Shown: positions 50,852 through 59,041 of the stretch, piece after piece
How positions within the stretch are numbered: position 1 is the stretch's first letter
Layout: every line of letters starts with the position of its first letter
Source of the DNA: Allorhizocola rhizosphaerae
GTDB taxonomy: Bacteria; Actinomycetota; Actinomycetes; Mycobacteriales; Micromonosporaceae
Assembly (NCBI RefSeq): GCF_003426775.1
Contig: NZ_QJUG01000015.1
Span: 1 to 60,110, forward strand
Length of the DNA: 60,110 nucleotides
Reading direction: 5' to 3'
The notes under the pieces: generated by a model
Database searches by the model: none
Seen by the model: only the letters and a program-made list of their open reading frames with translations
What the model was told of the DNA's origin: nothing
Made by a program: the position numbers and the translations under genes

Positions 50852-52243
50852 CTAACGTGTGGTGGCAAGATAGTCAGCCGCTCGCGCATCCAGCTCGTTG
50901 GCTTGGGCCAGACCCCGCTTGCGGAACGGTGAGAGGGCAGTGCGCATGTCCTTGAGGACTTTGCGGGTGCGTCCGGAGTTGATGCCGTCCATGGCGTCGA
51001 GGGCTTTCGACCAGGTGGCGCAGGCTTGCTCGATGTGGCGGCTCTGCGCTTGAACCGATCCGAGATATCCCAGCGTGACGGCGTGGGTGCGGGTGAACGA
51101 GCTTGCTTTGCGGGTGCGGACGCTGCGGCGGAATTCGCGGATTGATCCCGCGAGATCGCCCGTGTCGCGAAGCGTGCAGGCCGTTTCGTGGGCAAGGCTG
51201 GCTTCGCCGAAGAAGAAGACCCGGCTGGGCTCGTCATCGCCGGGTGAGGCCGCTGCTAGGTCGTCTTCGGCTCGTAGAAGCGCTGCCGCGGCGCTGGCCT
51301 TATGTCCGTTTGCGCCCAGGGCCTTGGCGTAGACGACGCCGAGAAGCGCGCGTTCTCGCGGGCAGGCTCGTTGGTAGCGATGAGCGTCCAGTGACGCGGT
51401 GGCCAAGTCCAGGCCGGCCTTGACGTGACCGAGGTCGACGGCTTGGTGCGCCATCGCTCTGAGGACGTGACCGGCCATCGGCGCGTCGTTGGCCTCGGCG
51501 GCCAGCTTCACGGCTGCCCTGAAATGATGCTGCGCAATGGCGTGCTCGTCGTTGTCGAACGCGGTCCAGCCAGCCAAGTAGGCGAGTTCGCTTGCGGCAC
51601 TGAACATCTGCTGGCGAATTCGCTCGGTGGCGAACGTACTCGTGAGATTGCTGGCGACATCCGAGGAGAGGTATTGAATCAGCGCGCTACGGGCGTGTCC
51701 GCCGCCGCGCCGCTGATCCAGTTTGGAGAAGATCTGGGTCATCTCGCGGACGGCCTCGACATCACCGGCGCCGATTACACGTGAGTGCTTGGGGTTGCGG
51801 TGTCGGCCTCGGATGGGAAGGTCACGCCACCAGTCTCCCTCTGGCAAGATCAGCGCTGCGGCCGAAAAGGTGGCAGCTCCCAGCGCCGTGCGGCGGTTCA
51901 CGTCGATGTCCATCCTTCCGAGATCGACCAGCTCGATCAGAGTATCGGTACCCCAATCAAACGCCTCGACAGTGGAAGCCGGCTGCGACAGGCCGATCTC
52001 GTCTAGGGTGACGACCCTCTTGAGCTGCCGCGATAGCGCTTCGGCAAGGAAGAACGGTGCCTGATCGGACGGGCTGGAGCCTGCCACCCAATGCGACACA
52101 TGCGAGCGGCCGATCGCCGCGTGCTCACGGGCACCGTTCTCGGCGGCAACCCGGACCACCGCGCGAGCTACCTGGGCATGTGACAGTCCCGCCTCGGCGA
52201 TAACCGCCGCCAGCTTGGTGTTGACCCCCCTTTTCCTGGTCAT
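50852..52243 (-). CDS. XRE-type regulator with long TPR-like region
   Basis: This 463-residue protein starts at ATG 52243 (GGGAG 7 bases before it). The N-terminal HTH (LAAVIAEAGLSHAQVARAVV and HAAIGRSHVSHWVAGSSPSD) is of the kind that recognises DNA in Streptomyces-type pleiotropic regulators. A Tat-like RRTALGAATFSAAALI segment follows near residue 125, a feature often seen in this family although the protein is thought to stay in the cytoplasm. The rest is TPR-like. The 530-bp gap upstream holds its promoter and that of the divergent small-gene operon at 52776, which it probably regulates. Confidence 0.8.
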   Translation of the reverse strand: MTRKRGVNTKLAAVIAEAGLSHAQVARAVVRVAAENGAREHAAIGRSHVSHWVAGSSPSDQAPFFLAEALSRQLKRVVTLDEIGLSQPASTVEAFDWGTDTLIELVDLGRMDIDVNRRTALGAATFSAAALILPEGDWWRDLPIRGRHRNPKHSRVIGAGDVEAVREMTQIFSKLDQRRGGGHARSALIQYLSSDVASNLTSTFATERIRQQMFSAASELAYLAGWTAFDNDEHAIAQHHFRAAVKLAAEANDAPMAGHVLRAMAHQAVDLGHVKAGLDLATASLDAHRYQRACPRERALLGVVYAKALGANGHKASAAAALLRAEDDLAAASPGDDEPSRVFFFGEASLAHETACTLRDTGDLAGSIREFRRSVRTRKASSFTRTHAVTLGYLGSVQAQSRHIEQACATWSKALDAMDGINSGRTRKVLKDMRTALSPFRKRGLAQANELDARAADYLATTR

Positions 52244-52775
52244 GCCACATCTCCCGCCAGTCCGAAACGATCTTTCACCGCTTTCACCGCATAGATGCCC
52301 TTGACAGCGTTCCGGTACCCGGTCACGCATGGTTCTCTCAGGGGTAGTCCTGAGTGACCATACCGAACTTCGATGTGTCATGGCACATCGAAGCCCCGCC
52401 ATCACCACGTGATGGATCTGGCCGGATACAGGGATGGCCGCGAAGAGTTACGACACCCGGACATGATCACCTTTCAGTCCCGGTTGCGTGGCCGACGAAA
52501 GTGCCGGAAGGGCCTGGAAGGAGGTGCAGCAGTGAGCATCGCAAGTGTTTTCGCATTCAGCGCCAATCAACGCACCCGAATCGGCCGCGTGCACCCCGGT
52601 ACAGAATTTCCCGGTCCATCGATCGCAGTGCCCTTACGTTCAGTTTCCGGCATGTCACTTGCGCCGGTCAATGACTCGGACTCGCACGTGGGATGCCGCA
52701 CAGCCGCCCCGGCTGGGCGAGAGTGGGTCTCCGCCTGGCCGGGTGCTCACCGGGATGCGAGAGGAGGTCGAGGAC
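52244..52775. other. Divergent regulatory region of the radical SAM island
   Basis: This 532-bp gap separates the XRE-TPR regulator from the small-gene operon. A frame opens at GTG 52531 after a strong AAGGAGG (spacing 7) and stays open to 53188, in the frame of the later 67-residue gene. Its codon use is mixed and it overlaps the 52776 gene, so I do not list it as a gene. No tRNA or clear terminator is seen. Confidence 0.5.
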
Positions 52776-52988
52776 ATGGAGGAACCTGCCGCGTCGGACG
52801 TCTCCATGGTCGAGCACCTTGTCCAGACGCATTGCCCGATCGAGTGGCCAGGTGGCAGCCGCAGTCTCAACTGCCACAACGAGTTTCCCTGCCACAGCAA
52901 CGGGTGGGCGCACGAAGTCTTGATACCGCCTGGGCGGACACAGCAAGAAATCCTGCAACTCGATCTCCGGACAGGACCATGGTCATGA
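52776..52988 (+). CDS. Small Cys/His-containing protein, 70 residues
   Basis: ATG 52776 follows GGAGG at a spacing of 8. The protein has an acidic start (MEEPAASDVSMVEHLVQTH), then CPIEWPGGSRSLNCHNEFPC with HSNGWAHEV after it. Three Cys and several His could bind zinc or be targets of the SPASM radical SAM enzyme encoded downstream. Its stop overlaps the start of the next gene (ATGA at 52985). The family is not recognised. Confidence 0.6.
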   Translation: MEEPAASDVSMVEHLVQTHCPIEWPGGSRSLNCHNEFPCHSNGWAHEVLIPPGRTQQEILQLDLRTGPWS

Positions 52989-53188
52989 CCATCATGATGA
53001 AGGATGACCGGCCCGACGAACTGTCCGAGGCCCGCTCGATCTTGCTGGTACATCAACCAGAAGGCGCCGACGGCGGATTGTGCCGAGGTTGTTACGAGTT
53101 CGCGTGTCACTTCGCATGGTGGCCATGTCCCCAGGTGCGCTGGGCGCAAGCGCTGATCAGCGCCGAGAACGAAGGTAGGCAGGTATGA
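52985..53188 (+). CDS. Small Cys/Trp-rich protein, 67 residues
   Basis: It starts inside an ATGA overlap with the previous gene, with AGGA 8 bases upstream. The middle holds CRGCYEFACHFAWWPCP, four Cys within 16 residues with aromatic residues between, either a zinc knuckle or a peptide to be modified. The ends (MMKDDRPDELSEARSIL; VRWAQALISAENEGRQV) are plain. It overlaps the next gene by ATGA again. The family is not recognised. Confidence 0.6.
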   Translation: MTIMMKDDRPDELSEARSILLVHQPEGADGGLCRGCYEFACHFAWWPCPQVRWAQALISAENEGRQV

Positions 53189-53517
53189 AACTCCAGGTCT
53201 CGCCAGTGTTGACGACTTATGACATTGCACGGCAACGGGTTTACCAAGCGCTGCTTGCCGAGGCAGGCCGTGACTGGACAGTCGCGATCATGGTCGAACG
53301 GCTGCCCGACGTCGCCGTCAACGACGTACGCACAATCCTGCACCTGTTGCTAGGCGACGGCCTCGTAGACATCGAACCTGTTGCCGGGCAATGGTCGCTG
53401 ACGCTGCGGCTGACTGGTGAGGGCGAGCAAACACTGGGCGCCATCCTGCACGACTGGGCGACTGACAGCACATGCCAGGCCGCGTCGGTGCCAGCGGGAG
53501 GACGGAATGCGCAATGA
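53185..53517 (+). CDS. Small winged-helix-like protein, 110 residues
   Basis: The pattern TTYDIARQRVYQALLAEAGR, VAIMVERLPDVAVNDVRTIL and LLLGDGLVDIEPVAGQWSLT fits a winged helix with a recognition helix and a short wing. It may bind DNA or act as an adaptor like the small wHTH proteins found in RiPP clusters. It overlaps the neighbours on both sides by ATGA, so all four small genes are translated as one chain. Confidence 0.6.
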   Translation: MKLQVSPVLTTYDIARQRVYQALLAEAGRDWTVAIMVERLPDVAVNDVRTILHLLLGDGLVDIEPVAGQWSLTLRLTGEGEQTLGAILHDWATDSTCQAASVPAGGRNAQ

Positions 53518-53774
53518 CAGCAACAACATTGACAGCCCGCGGGGTGGCTTCGACGGAGGCGCTGCGCAATCCGCGTGCAGCATTGCGGACCATCGAGGCG
53601 CACCTGCGTTCGGACTCCGGCGGCAGGTGCGTCACCTGCGGCTCGATGTCGCCGTGCCCGCAGCTCAACCTCTGCTATGCCGGGCTGGTAGGCACCAACG
53701 TGTTACCCCGTCGGGAACCGATGGCTCTGCTCGACGAGCGTCCCACGTTCAACGCCTTCGGCGACCCAACCTGA
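53514..53774 (+). CDS. Small zinc-ribbon-like protein, 86 residues
   Basis: The centre SGGRCVTCGSMSPCPQLNLC has a C-x2-C pair and two more Cys, the pattern of a small zinc-binding module; the N-terminal helix is TEALRNPRAALRTIEAHLRS. Similar small CxxCG...PC proteins occur beside XRE-TPR regulators in actinomycetes. It starts in the fourth ATGA overlap of this series. A 124-bp gap then separates it from the adenylate-kinase-like gene. Confidence 0.6.
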   Translation: MTATTLTARGVASTEALRNPRAALRTIEAHLRSDSGGRCVTCGSMSPCPQLNLCYAGLVGTNVLPRREPMALLDERPTFNAFGDPT

Positions 53775-53898
53775 ACGACCCTATCGGCCGTCCCGAGCTC
53801 TTAACACACACGCGGGGTGGGATGCCGGGTAACTGCCCGCACGGAGCTGCGTACCGCGCGGGCAGCACACACCACCGTAATCGCAAGGGAGGCAATAG

Positions 53899-54693
53899 AT
53901 GCCAGGCGTGATCGCTAGCCTCACCCTCAGAGCGCAACGGATGCGCTGTGCAGAAGGGCCGGTACTCGTCGCGGTCATCGGTCCGCCGGGCGCGGGCAAA
54001 AGCACGGTCGTCTCCCACCTGACCAAGCCGGGGGGTGTACCCGTGTTCCGGCTACGCGAGATGATCCGTTCTCACCCGCAATTGCTGGCCGACTTCGCCC
54101 CGAGCCCTGACCCGCTGGGCTGGGTGGGTCTTCAGGCCGTGTGGCGGGTCTTGCACGCTGCTTTCGTAGACGGTCTCTTTGATGTCGGAAGGGGGCCGGT
54201 GGTACTGGACAACTTTCCCGGCACGGCCGGCCAGCTGGAGCTTCTCGCCGAGATCGCTGACGCCGTGGGTGCACAGGTGGCGCTGCTGGAGCTGCGGGCT
54301 TCGGCGACAACGCTTGTCCTGCGTGTGGCGCAGCGGCGGGTGTGCCTGGCATGTAGCCCCGACTCGCATGCTCCAGCGGTCGCCAGCGAAACCGACAGCA
54401 AGCGGTGTGCCTCTTGCGGCGCAACGCTTTCCCGCCGGTTCAGCGATGTCCCCCGGCTGCACGGGCTGCGCCTGGCCCGATACAGCGCCAACCTGCCTGA
54501 GATCACCGAGCTTGCCGCCGAACGCGGCATCCCGCACCAGCGGGTGGACGCCGACCTTGCCATGCCCGACGTGCTCGCCGCCGCCAAACGTGCCTTCAGC
54601 CTGCTATCTGCTTGTGCCTCAACCGATTCCACCGATCCCTTTGGAGCCGACCGTGACCGCCGTCGCCTTGCCGATGCCGACGCTGCGCCGTGA
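53899..54693 (+). CDS. Adenylate-kinase-like P-loop protein with zinc lid
   Basis: This 264-residue protein has the P-loop GPPGAGKST (residues 28-36), a VVLDNFPGT segment (102-109) at the position of DGFPRT in adenylate kinases, and a zinc-type lid with Cys149, Cys152, Cys170 and Cys173. It lacks the Arg of the FPR motif that binds the acceptor nucleotide, so it may phosphorylate something other than AMP. GGAGG lies 6 bases before the ATG. Its last 41 bases overlap the radical SAM gene. Together with a Nudix hydrolase and a PfkB-fold protein it points to a nucleotide-based pathway. Confidence 0.75.
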   Translation: MPGVIASLTLRAQRMRCAEGPVLVAVIGPPGAGKSTVVSHLTKPGGVPVFRLREMIRSHPQLLADFAPSPDPLGWVGLQAVWRVLHAAFVDGLFDVGRGPVVLDNFPGTAGQLELLAEIADAVGAQVALLELRASATTLVLRVAQRRVCLACSPDSHAPAVASETDSKRCASCGATLSRRFSDVPRLHGLRLARYSANLPEITELAAERGIPHQRVDADLAMPDVLAAAKRAFSLLSACASTDSTDPFGADRDRRRLADADAAP

Positions 54694-55819
54694 CCGCCAA
54701 GCGCTCACCGACGCGTACGGCAACGCCCGCCTGCCCGCCTCCGCCCACGACGCCGCTCCCGAACGAGTGGACAAGATCCCGTATGGACGGTTCCGCAACG
54801 TCTACCTCTACATCACCGAAGCCTGCCAACTGCGCTGCGAGCACTGCTACATGGGCGAACGCCTGGAACGCGCTTTGAAGATGCCCTACGAGGCAGTGAT
54901 GAACACGCTGACCACGTGGCGGCAGATGGGCGGCTCGAAGCTGACCATCCTCGGCGGCGAACCCACCCTGCACCCGGACTACATCCCGATCATCCGCAAC
55001 GCCAAAGCGCTGGGCTACGAGCACGTCATCACCACCAGCAACGGGCTCGGCCCGGCGGCCAAGAAGTTCGCGCAAATGCAGCCTGAGGACTTCTCCTATG
55101 TGCAGATCAGCCTCGACGGTGGCAGCCCGGCCAGCCACGACCAAGTGCGCGGCGAAGGCACCTTCGAGCAAGCGCTCGACACAGTCGCCGCGTTGTGCCG
55201 GCGCGGATTCGACACCCGCATCATCTGCACTGTGAACAAAGCCAACCTCGGCGATTGCTTGAACCTGCTCGATATCGCCGACGAGCTCGGTGTGTCGCTG
55301 GTCAAGTTCCACGTGTTCTCGGTCATCGGCTCCGGGCACGGCGCGGCAGAGTGGGGCATCCAACCGGCTGAATGGATCGGCTTCTACGAGCACCTGGAAC
55401 AGGTCGGGCCGGGCCACAAGACGCGGATCTGGTACCAGCCCACCTACGCCCGCCGCGAGCGCATGGCCGGATACGCCGCCGACGGTTACCGGGGCTGCAT
55501 CGGACGGACCCTGGACCGGATCTCGATCTTCCCGGACGGGCGGGCCTACGTGTGCTCGTTCCTGTTCGATACCGACCTGCATTTCGCGAACATGGTCGAT
55601 GGCCAGGTGGTCCTCAACAAGGAGGCCAACGAGTTCGACCTGTTCACGAAGGTGCTTCGCGACGCGTCCTGCGGATCGTGCAAGGTCGCCAGCGCGTGCA
55701 TGGGCGGTTGCCCGGCCGAAGAACTGATCATGGGCCAAGCCTCGTGCACGGCCGAGCCGGACATCGTGCCCGTGTGCCGGTTGTGGAAAGCCGACGTGCC
55801 CACCGGCCTGCCGAACTGA
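54653..55819 (+). CDS. Radical SAM enzyme with SPASM-type C-terminus
   Basis: This 388-residue protein begins at a GTG with GGAG 7 bases before it. The radical SAM motif is Cys58, Cys62, Cys65 (ACQLRCEHCYMG). The motif GGEPTLHPDY binds SAM. After ISIFPDGRAYVCSF the C-terminal Cys set (CGSCKVASACMGGCPAEEL, then ASC and VCRLW) matches a SPASM domain with auxiliary [4Fe-4S] clusters. SPASM enzymes modify peptides or sugars; known ones make sactionines, tryptophan cross-links or open-shell sugar changes. Possible substrates are the small Cys-rich proteins upstream or a nucleotide-linked compound. It is co-transcribed with the kinase-like and Nudix genes. Confidence 0.83.
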   Translation: MTAVALPMPTLRRDRQALTDAYGNARLPASAHDAAPERVDKIPYGRFRNVYLYITEACQLRCEHCYMGERLERALKMPYEAVMNTLTTWRQMGGSKLTILGGEPTLHPDYIPIIRNAKALGYEHVITTSNGLGPAAKKFAQMQPEDFSYVQISLDGGSPASHDQVRGEGTFEQALDTVAALCRRGFDTRIICTVNKANLGDCLNLLDIADELGVSLVKFHVFSVIGSGHGAAEWGIQPAEWIGFYEHLEQVGPGHKTRIWYQPTYARRERMAGYAADGYRGCIGRTLDRISIFPDGRAYVCSFLFDTDLHFANMVDGQVVLNKEANEFDLFTKVLRDASCGSCKVASACMGGCPAEELIMGQASCTAEPDIVPVCRLWKADVPTGLPN

Positions 55820-55903
55820 CCAACCAGGATCGAACTGCCGAGAATGTGGAACGGCTGGGAGCGCTCGCCCCAAACGAAAGATGTTCATCAACAAGGAGCT
55901 ATG

Positions 55904-56338
55904 ATGGCCCGCTATACCTCATGCATCGACCTGCACCTAATCCTGCGCGACCCGCAAGGCCGCGTGCTGCTCGGTCAGCGGCAGAACACCGGCTGGGCCG
56001 ACGGCCTGTATGGGCTGCCGTCCGGGCACCTGGAAGACGGCGAATCCGCCACCACTGGGACGGTGCGCGAGGGCGAGGAGGAGACCGGGGTACTGATCAA
56101 GACCGGCAATCTGCGGCTCGTGCACGTGATGCACCACCGCACCGACTCCGGGCGCATGGCCCTGTTCTTCGAAGCGTCCGATTGGTCCGGTGAGATCACC
56201 AACACCGAGCCGGACAAGTGCGCCGGATGGGCCTTCCACGACCCGTCCCAACTCGATGCCCAGATCGTGCCGTACATCGGCAAAGCGTTGCAGCACATCG
56301 CCTCCGGCGAGTTCTACAGCGAAGGCGGCTGGTCTTAG
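55904..56338 (+). CDS. Nudix hydrolase
   Basis: This 144-residue protein has a Nudix box (GHLEDGESATTGTVREGEEE followed by TGV) with all Glu ligands, although Gly replaces the usual hydrophobic residue after RE. The start region YTSCIDLHLILRDPQGRVLL and the C-terminal CAGWAFHDPSQL are like those of small dNTP- or ADP-ribose-type enzymes. ATG 55904 has AGGAG 5 bases before it. The PfkB-fold gene follows after two bases. It probably hydrolyses a nucleotide-linked intermediate of the island. Confidence 0.82.
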   Translation: MARYTSCIDLHLILRDPQGRVLLGQRQNTGWADGLYGLPSGHLEDGESATTGTVREGEEETGVLIKTGNLRLVHVMHHRTDSGRMALFFEASDWSGEITNTEPDKCAGWAFHDPSQLDAQIVPYIGKALQHIASGEFYSEGGWS

Positions 56339-56340
56339 CC

Positions 56341-57255
56341 ATGACGAGCACAGCGATGGGAACCGACCTGGCCTGCTTCGGCTATCTCGCCTACGCGCAG
56401 GTCACCGCCGTGGCCGCCTACCCGGCCGCCAACAGCGGAGCACAGGTGGACCAGGTCTTCCCGTCGCTGGCGGGCGACGCACCGCTGTGCGCCTTGACCG
56501 CCCGCCGCCTCGGCGTCTCGGCGCACCTGATCAGCAACCGGGTCAGCCTCGACCCCGCCGGCCAAGCCGTCCTCGATGCTCTCGACACGGCTGGCGTCAC
56601 CCACCACGCGGTGCCCACCGAGACCGGCGGCCTCGGCACACCGCAGCTGACCATCATCACCGACCAAGCCGGAACCCGGACATGGTTCGCGTGGCTCGGC
56701 AACGCCGTCGACCAGCTCGCCACCGTCGACCTCACCCCGCTCACGGCGGCGCGGCTGGCCTACATCGACTGCTACCGGCTCATGGACTCCGCCGCCGCTG
56801 CCGCGATCACCGCCAGCCGGGCGCCACTGCTGCTCAACCTCGGCGGCGACCCGCTCTCGGACGCCATCGCCAACGCCGCCGCACAGCGGCACATCGCCTT
56901 CGTCCAAACCAACCTTGACGAACACGCCGCCGACCACGCCGAAACCCTTGCCGCACAACTGTTCGACCGACTCAACCCCGAAGCGGTCGTAATCACCCTC
57001 GGACGGCTGGGCGCGCTCGGACACACCGCCACCGCCACCTTCCGCACCAGCGCACCGCAGGTGCCCGTACGCCACACCCACGGAGCCGGAGCCGCCTTCT
57101 CCGGCGGTCTAGCCCACGCCTACCTGACCGGAGCCACCGCCTGGCAGGCCATCCACGCCGCCTGCCTGGTCGGCACCGCCCACTGCGCCACCACCACGGT
57201 GCACATTCCGCGACAGCGCCTCGACTCCCAGCCGATCAAGGAGACCCAGCCGTGA
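56341..57255 (+). CDS. PfkB-fold (ribokinase family) protein lacking the catalytic Asp
   Basis: This 304-residue protein has the PfkB fold: FGYLAYAQVTAVAAYPAANS at the start, RRLGVSAHLISNRVSLDPAG, VVITLGRLGALGHTA and, near the end, the site normally written DTxGAGD. Here it reads HTHGAGAAFSGG (residues 245-256): the catalytic base is Ala251 and the first Asp is His. The anion hole GAG is kept. The protein may therefore bind its sugar or nucleoside without phosphorylating it, or use another base. It overlaps the next gene by 4 bases. Confidence 0.78.
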   Translation: MTSTAMGTDLACFGYLAYAQVTAVAAYPAANSGAQVDQVFPSLAGDAPLCALTARRLGVSAHLISNRVSLDPAGQAVLDALDTAGVTHHAVPTETGGLGTPQLTIITDQAGTRTWFAWLGNAVDQLATVDLTPLTAARLAYIDCYRLMDSAAAAAITASRAPLLLNLGGDPLSDAIANAAAQRHIAFVQTNLDEHAADHAETLAAQLFDRLNPEAVVITLGRLGALGHTATATFRTSAPQVPVRHTHGAGAAFSGGLAHAYLTGATAWQAIHAACLVGTAHCATTTVHIPRQRLDSQPIKETQP

Positions 57256-57929
57256 CCACCACCGCCACCACGACCGGCCTACCCGGTCTGTTCACCCCGC
57301 TCAAAGCCCTGGACTGGAACGACCTCGCCGCCGTCACCGCCGCATCCACCGGCGTCCTCGACCACCTGGCCACCAACCGCCGCCTGCTCGGCAACCTGAC
57401 CGCCGCCGTCCTCAACGATCCCCACCTGGCCGGGCTGTGCGAGCACTACGACATCCTCGACAAGATCGTGCTCCACGACGACCCAGACGGATGGCGGCTG
57501 CGCCTACACGTGTTCCTCGACGGCTACTTCGACCGGCCACACAACCACCGCTGGACCTACACCAGCCACATCCTCACCGGCTCATACACCCATACCCTCT
57601 ACGGCACCGACCACGACTTCACCGACGCCATCGAGGTCTCTGCCTTGACGCCTCGCCTCGTCCGCACCGAGGAACCCGGCGACACCTACACGCTGCACCA
57701 CAGCATGATCCACTCAGTGACCGCACACGGCGAAGCCGTCACGCTCATCGTGCGCGGACCAGCCGTCAAAGACCGATTCGTCGTCACCGACCGCGCCACC
57801 GGTAAAGCCTGGTGGCAACACGGAGCCGCGACCGAAACCCCCGAGGCCGCCGCCGCCAAACGCATGAGCGGCAACCAGCTTCGCGACCGCATCGCCAGGT
57901 TGGACGCCAGCGGCCTGTTCAGCAACTAG
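57252..57929 (+). CDS. Cupin-like protein (cysteine-dioxygenase-type pattern)
   Basis: This 225-residue protein has a beta-barrel pattern with a probable metal site: RPHNHRWTYTSHILTGSYTH (His97, His99) and later YTLHHSMIHSVTAHGEA, which together resemble the two cupin motifs of thiol dioxygenases and related enzymes. The N-terminal 60 residues are helical. It starts in an ATGA overlap with the PfkB-fold gene and is the last gene of the operon. I infer an iron-dependent oxidation or isomerisation step; the family is not certain. Confidence 0.6.
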   Translation: MTTTATTTGLPGLFTPLKALDWNDLAAVTAASTGVLDHLATNRRLLGNLTAAVLNDPHLAGLCEHYDILDKIVLHDDPDGWRLRLHVFLDGYFDRPHNHRWTYTSHILTGSYTHTLYGTDHDFTDAIEVSALTPRLVRTEEPGDTYTLHHSMIHSVTAHGEAVTLIVRGPAVKDRFVVTDRATGKAWWQHGAATETPEAAAAKRMSGNQLRDRIARLDASGLFSN

Positions 57930-58427
57930 CAGGCCAGCCACCCGGCACTTGCAGGAAGGCCAAGCAACGACGCAATCGGTGCCTGCCGCGTGGGAATCGC
58001 GGGTCCTCCCGCTGGGAAGTGTGAGCGCAATCCGGGCCGACGGCATCTTGCCGCGCGGTCTGGCCACAATGGGTTGCGACCTTGCACCCCAGTATCGGGT
58101 GATCGGGCGGACCACAGCGGCACAAACCCCTTGCCGCACAGCCAAATTCGCCCACCAGCGGTGCGGGCCCTGTTCCGCTAAGGCCCAACCCCACTGCGGC
58201 GCAACGCTGAGCCGCGTAAGCGCGGAAAGCTGCCAACTCAGACCACACGAATCGGTCTGGCGCGGTCGAGATGACATCGGATGACATGGATGGCGATGCG
58301 TCCGGGCATGCCGGGCGCAAGGCGTACCGGCACTTTGTGATCATCGAATAGCCCTTCGTTCGGCACCGGTTGCCTACGGGAAGTGTCCTCTCACGCAATT
58401 CCGCTTGTGACGTGGAAAGATCGAAGA
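57930..58427. other. No gene seen
   Basis: A short inverted repeat (GCCTG and CAGGC, 57908-57934) spans the end of the cupin-like gene and may terminate the operon. The rest shows long overlapping frames in several phases without family match. Confidence 0.45.
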
Positions 58428-58855
58428 ATGCGGGCAGCAGGCATTCTGCTCGTACGCCCAGACGGATCAGTGTTGTTGCAGCTACGCGACGACCAAGCCC
58501 CAACCGACGCGAACCGGTGGGCGATCCCCGGCGGGCTGGTCAACTCCGGTGAGCGACCAAAAGATGCCGCACGGCGCGAGATCCACGAGGAACCGGGCTC
58601 ACCATCGACGCCGAACTCACGCTCTTCTGGTCCGGCACCACCGCCGACGGTAAGATCACCGCCTACGTGTACTGCGCCGCCACCGACGCCCGCCCAGAAG
58701 ACATCGTGATCGGCGAAGGTCAAGCCATACAATTTGTGCCTGCGGGCAAAGTGTCCGGCCTTGAGTTTGCCGGCGATACCGCACCCGTCCTCCTCGATTT
58801 CCTGTCCTCTAAACACTTCCGACAACTCGCGCCCAAAGCGCCCGCGGGGACATGA
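58428..58855 (+). pseudogene. Nudix hydrolase with a frameshift in the Nudix box
   Basis: From ATG 58428 the protein runs normally (MRAAGILLVRPDGSVLLQLR and WAIPGGLVNSGERPKDAARR, then EIHEE). At about 58592-58595 one base is missing in the codon for the Thr of the EETGL motif. The second half (GKITAYVYCAATDARPEDIV, then AIQFVPAGKVSG) continues one frame over to the stop at 58855. Restoring one base would give a normal protein of about 142 residues. It is either a recent pseudogene or a sequencing error. Confidence 0.75.
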
Positions 58856-59041
58856 AGGCCCCACAGCACAAACCAATATCAGCAGTCGTCGTGGCCAGCC
58901 ATGGGTGAGGATGCCGTAGGTGCAACCCTTGGCGGTGACTGAGCCGCACGATCACGCCAGTCGGGAGATCCCAGCGCCATGACGGGCAAGTGCCACGAAA
59001 TCAGGTAGCGCCGCGGACACCGCCAGCCCTACCTTCAGCTC

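Noticed and set aside
52531-53188. Long frame from GTG 52531 after a strong Shine-Dalgarno sequence
   Set aside because: Its codon use is mixed in the first 250 bases and it overlaps the better supported 52776 gene in another frame. The 52985 start with an ATGA overlap explains the end.
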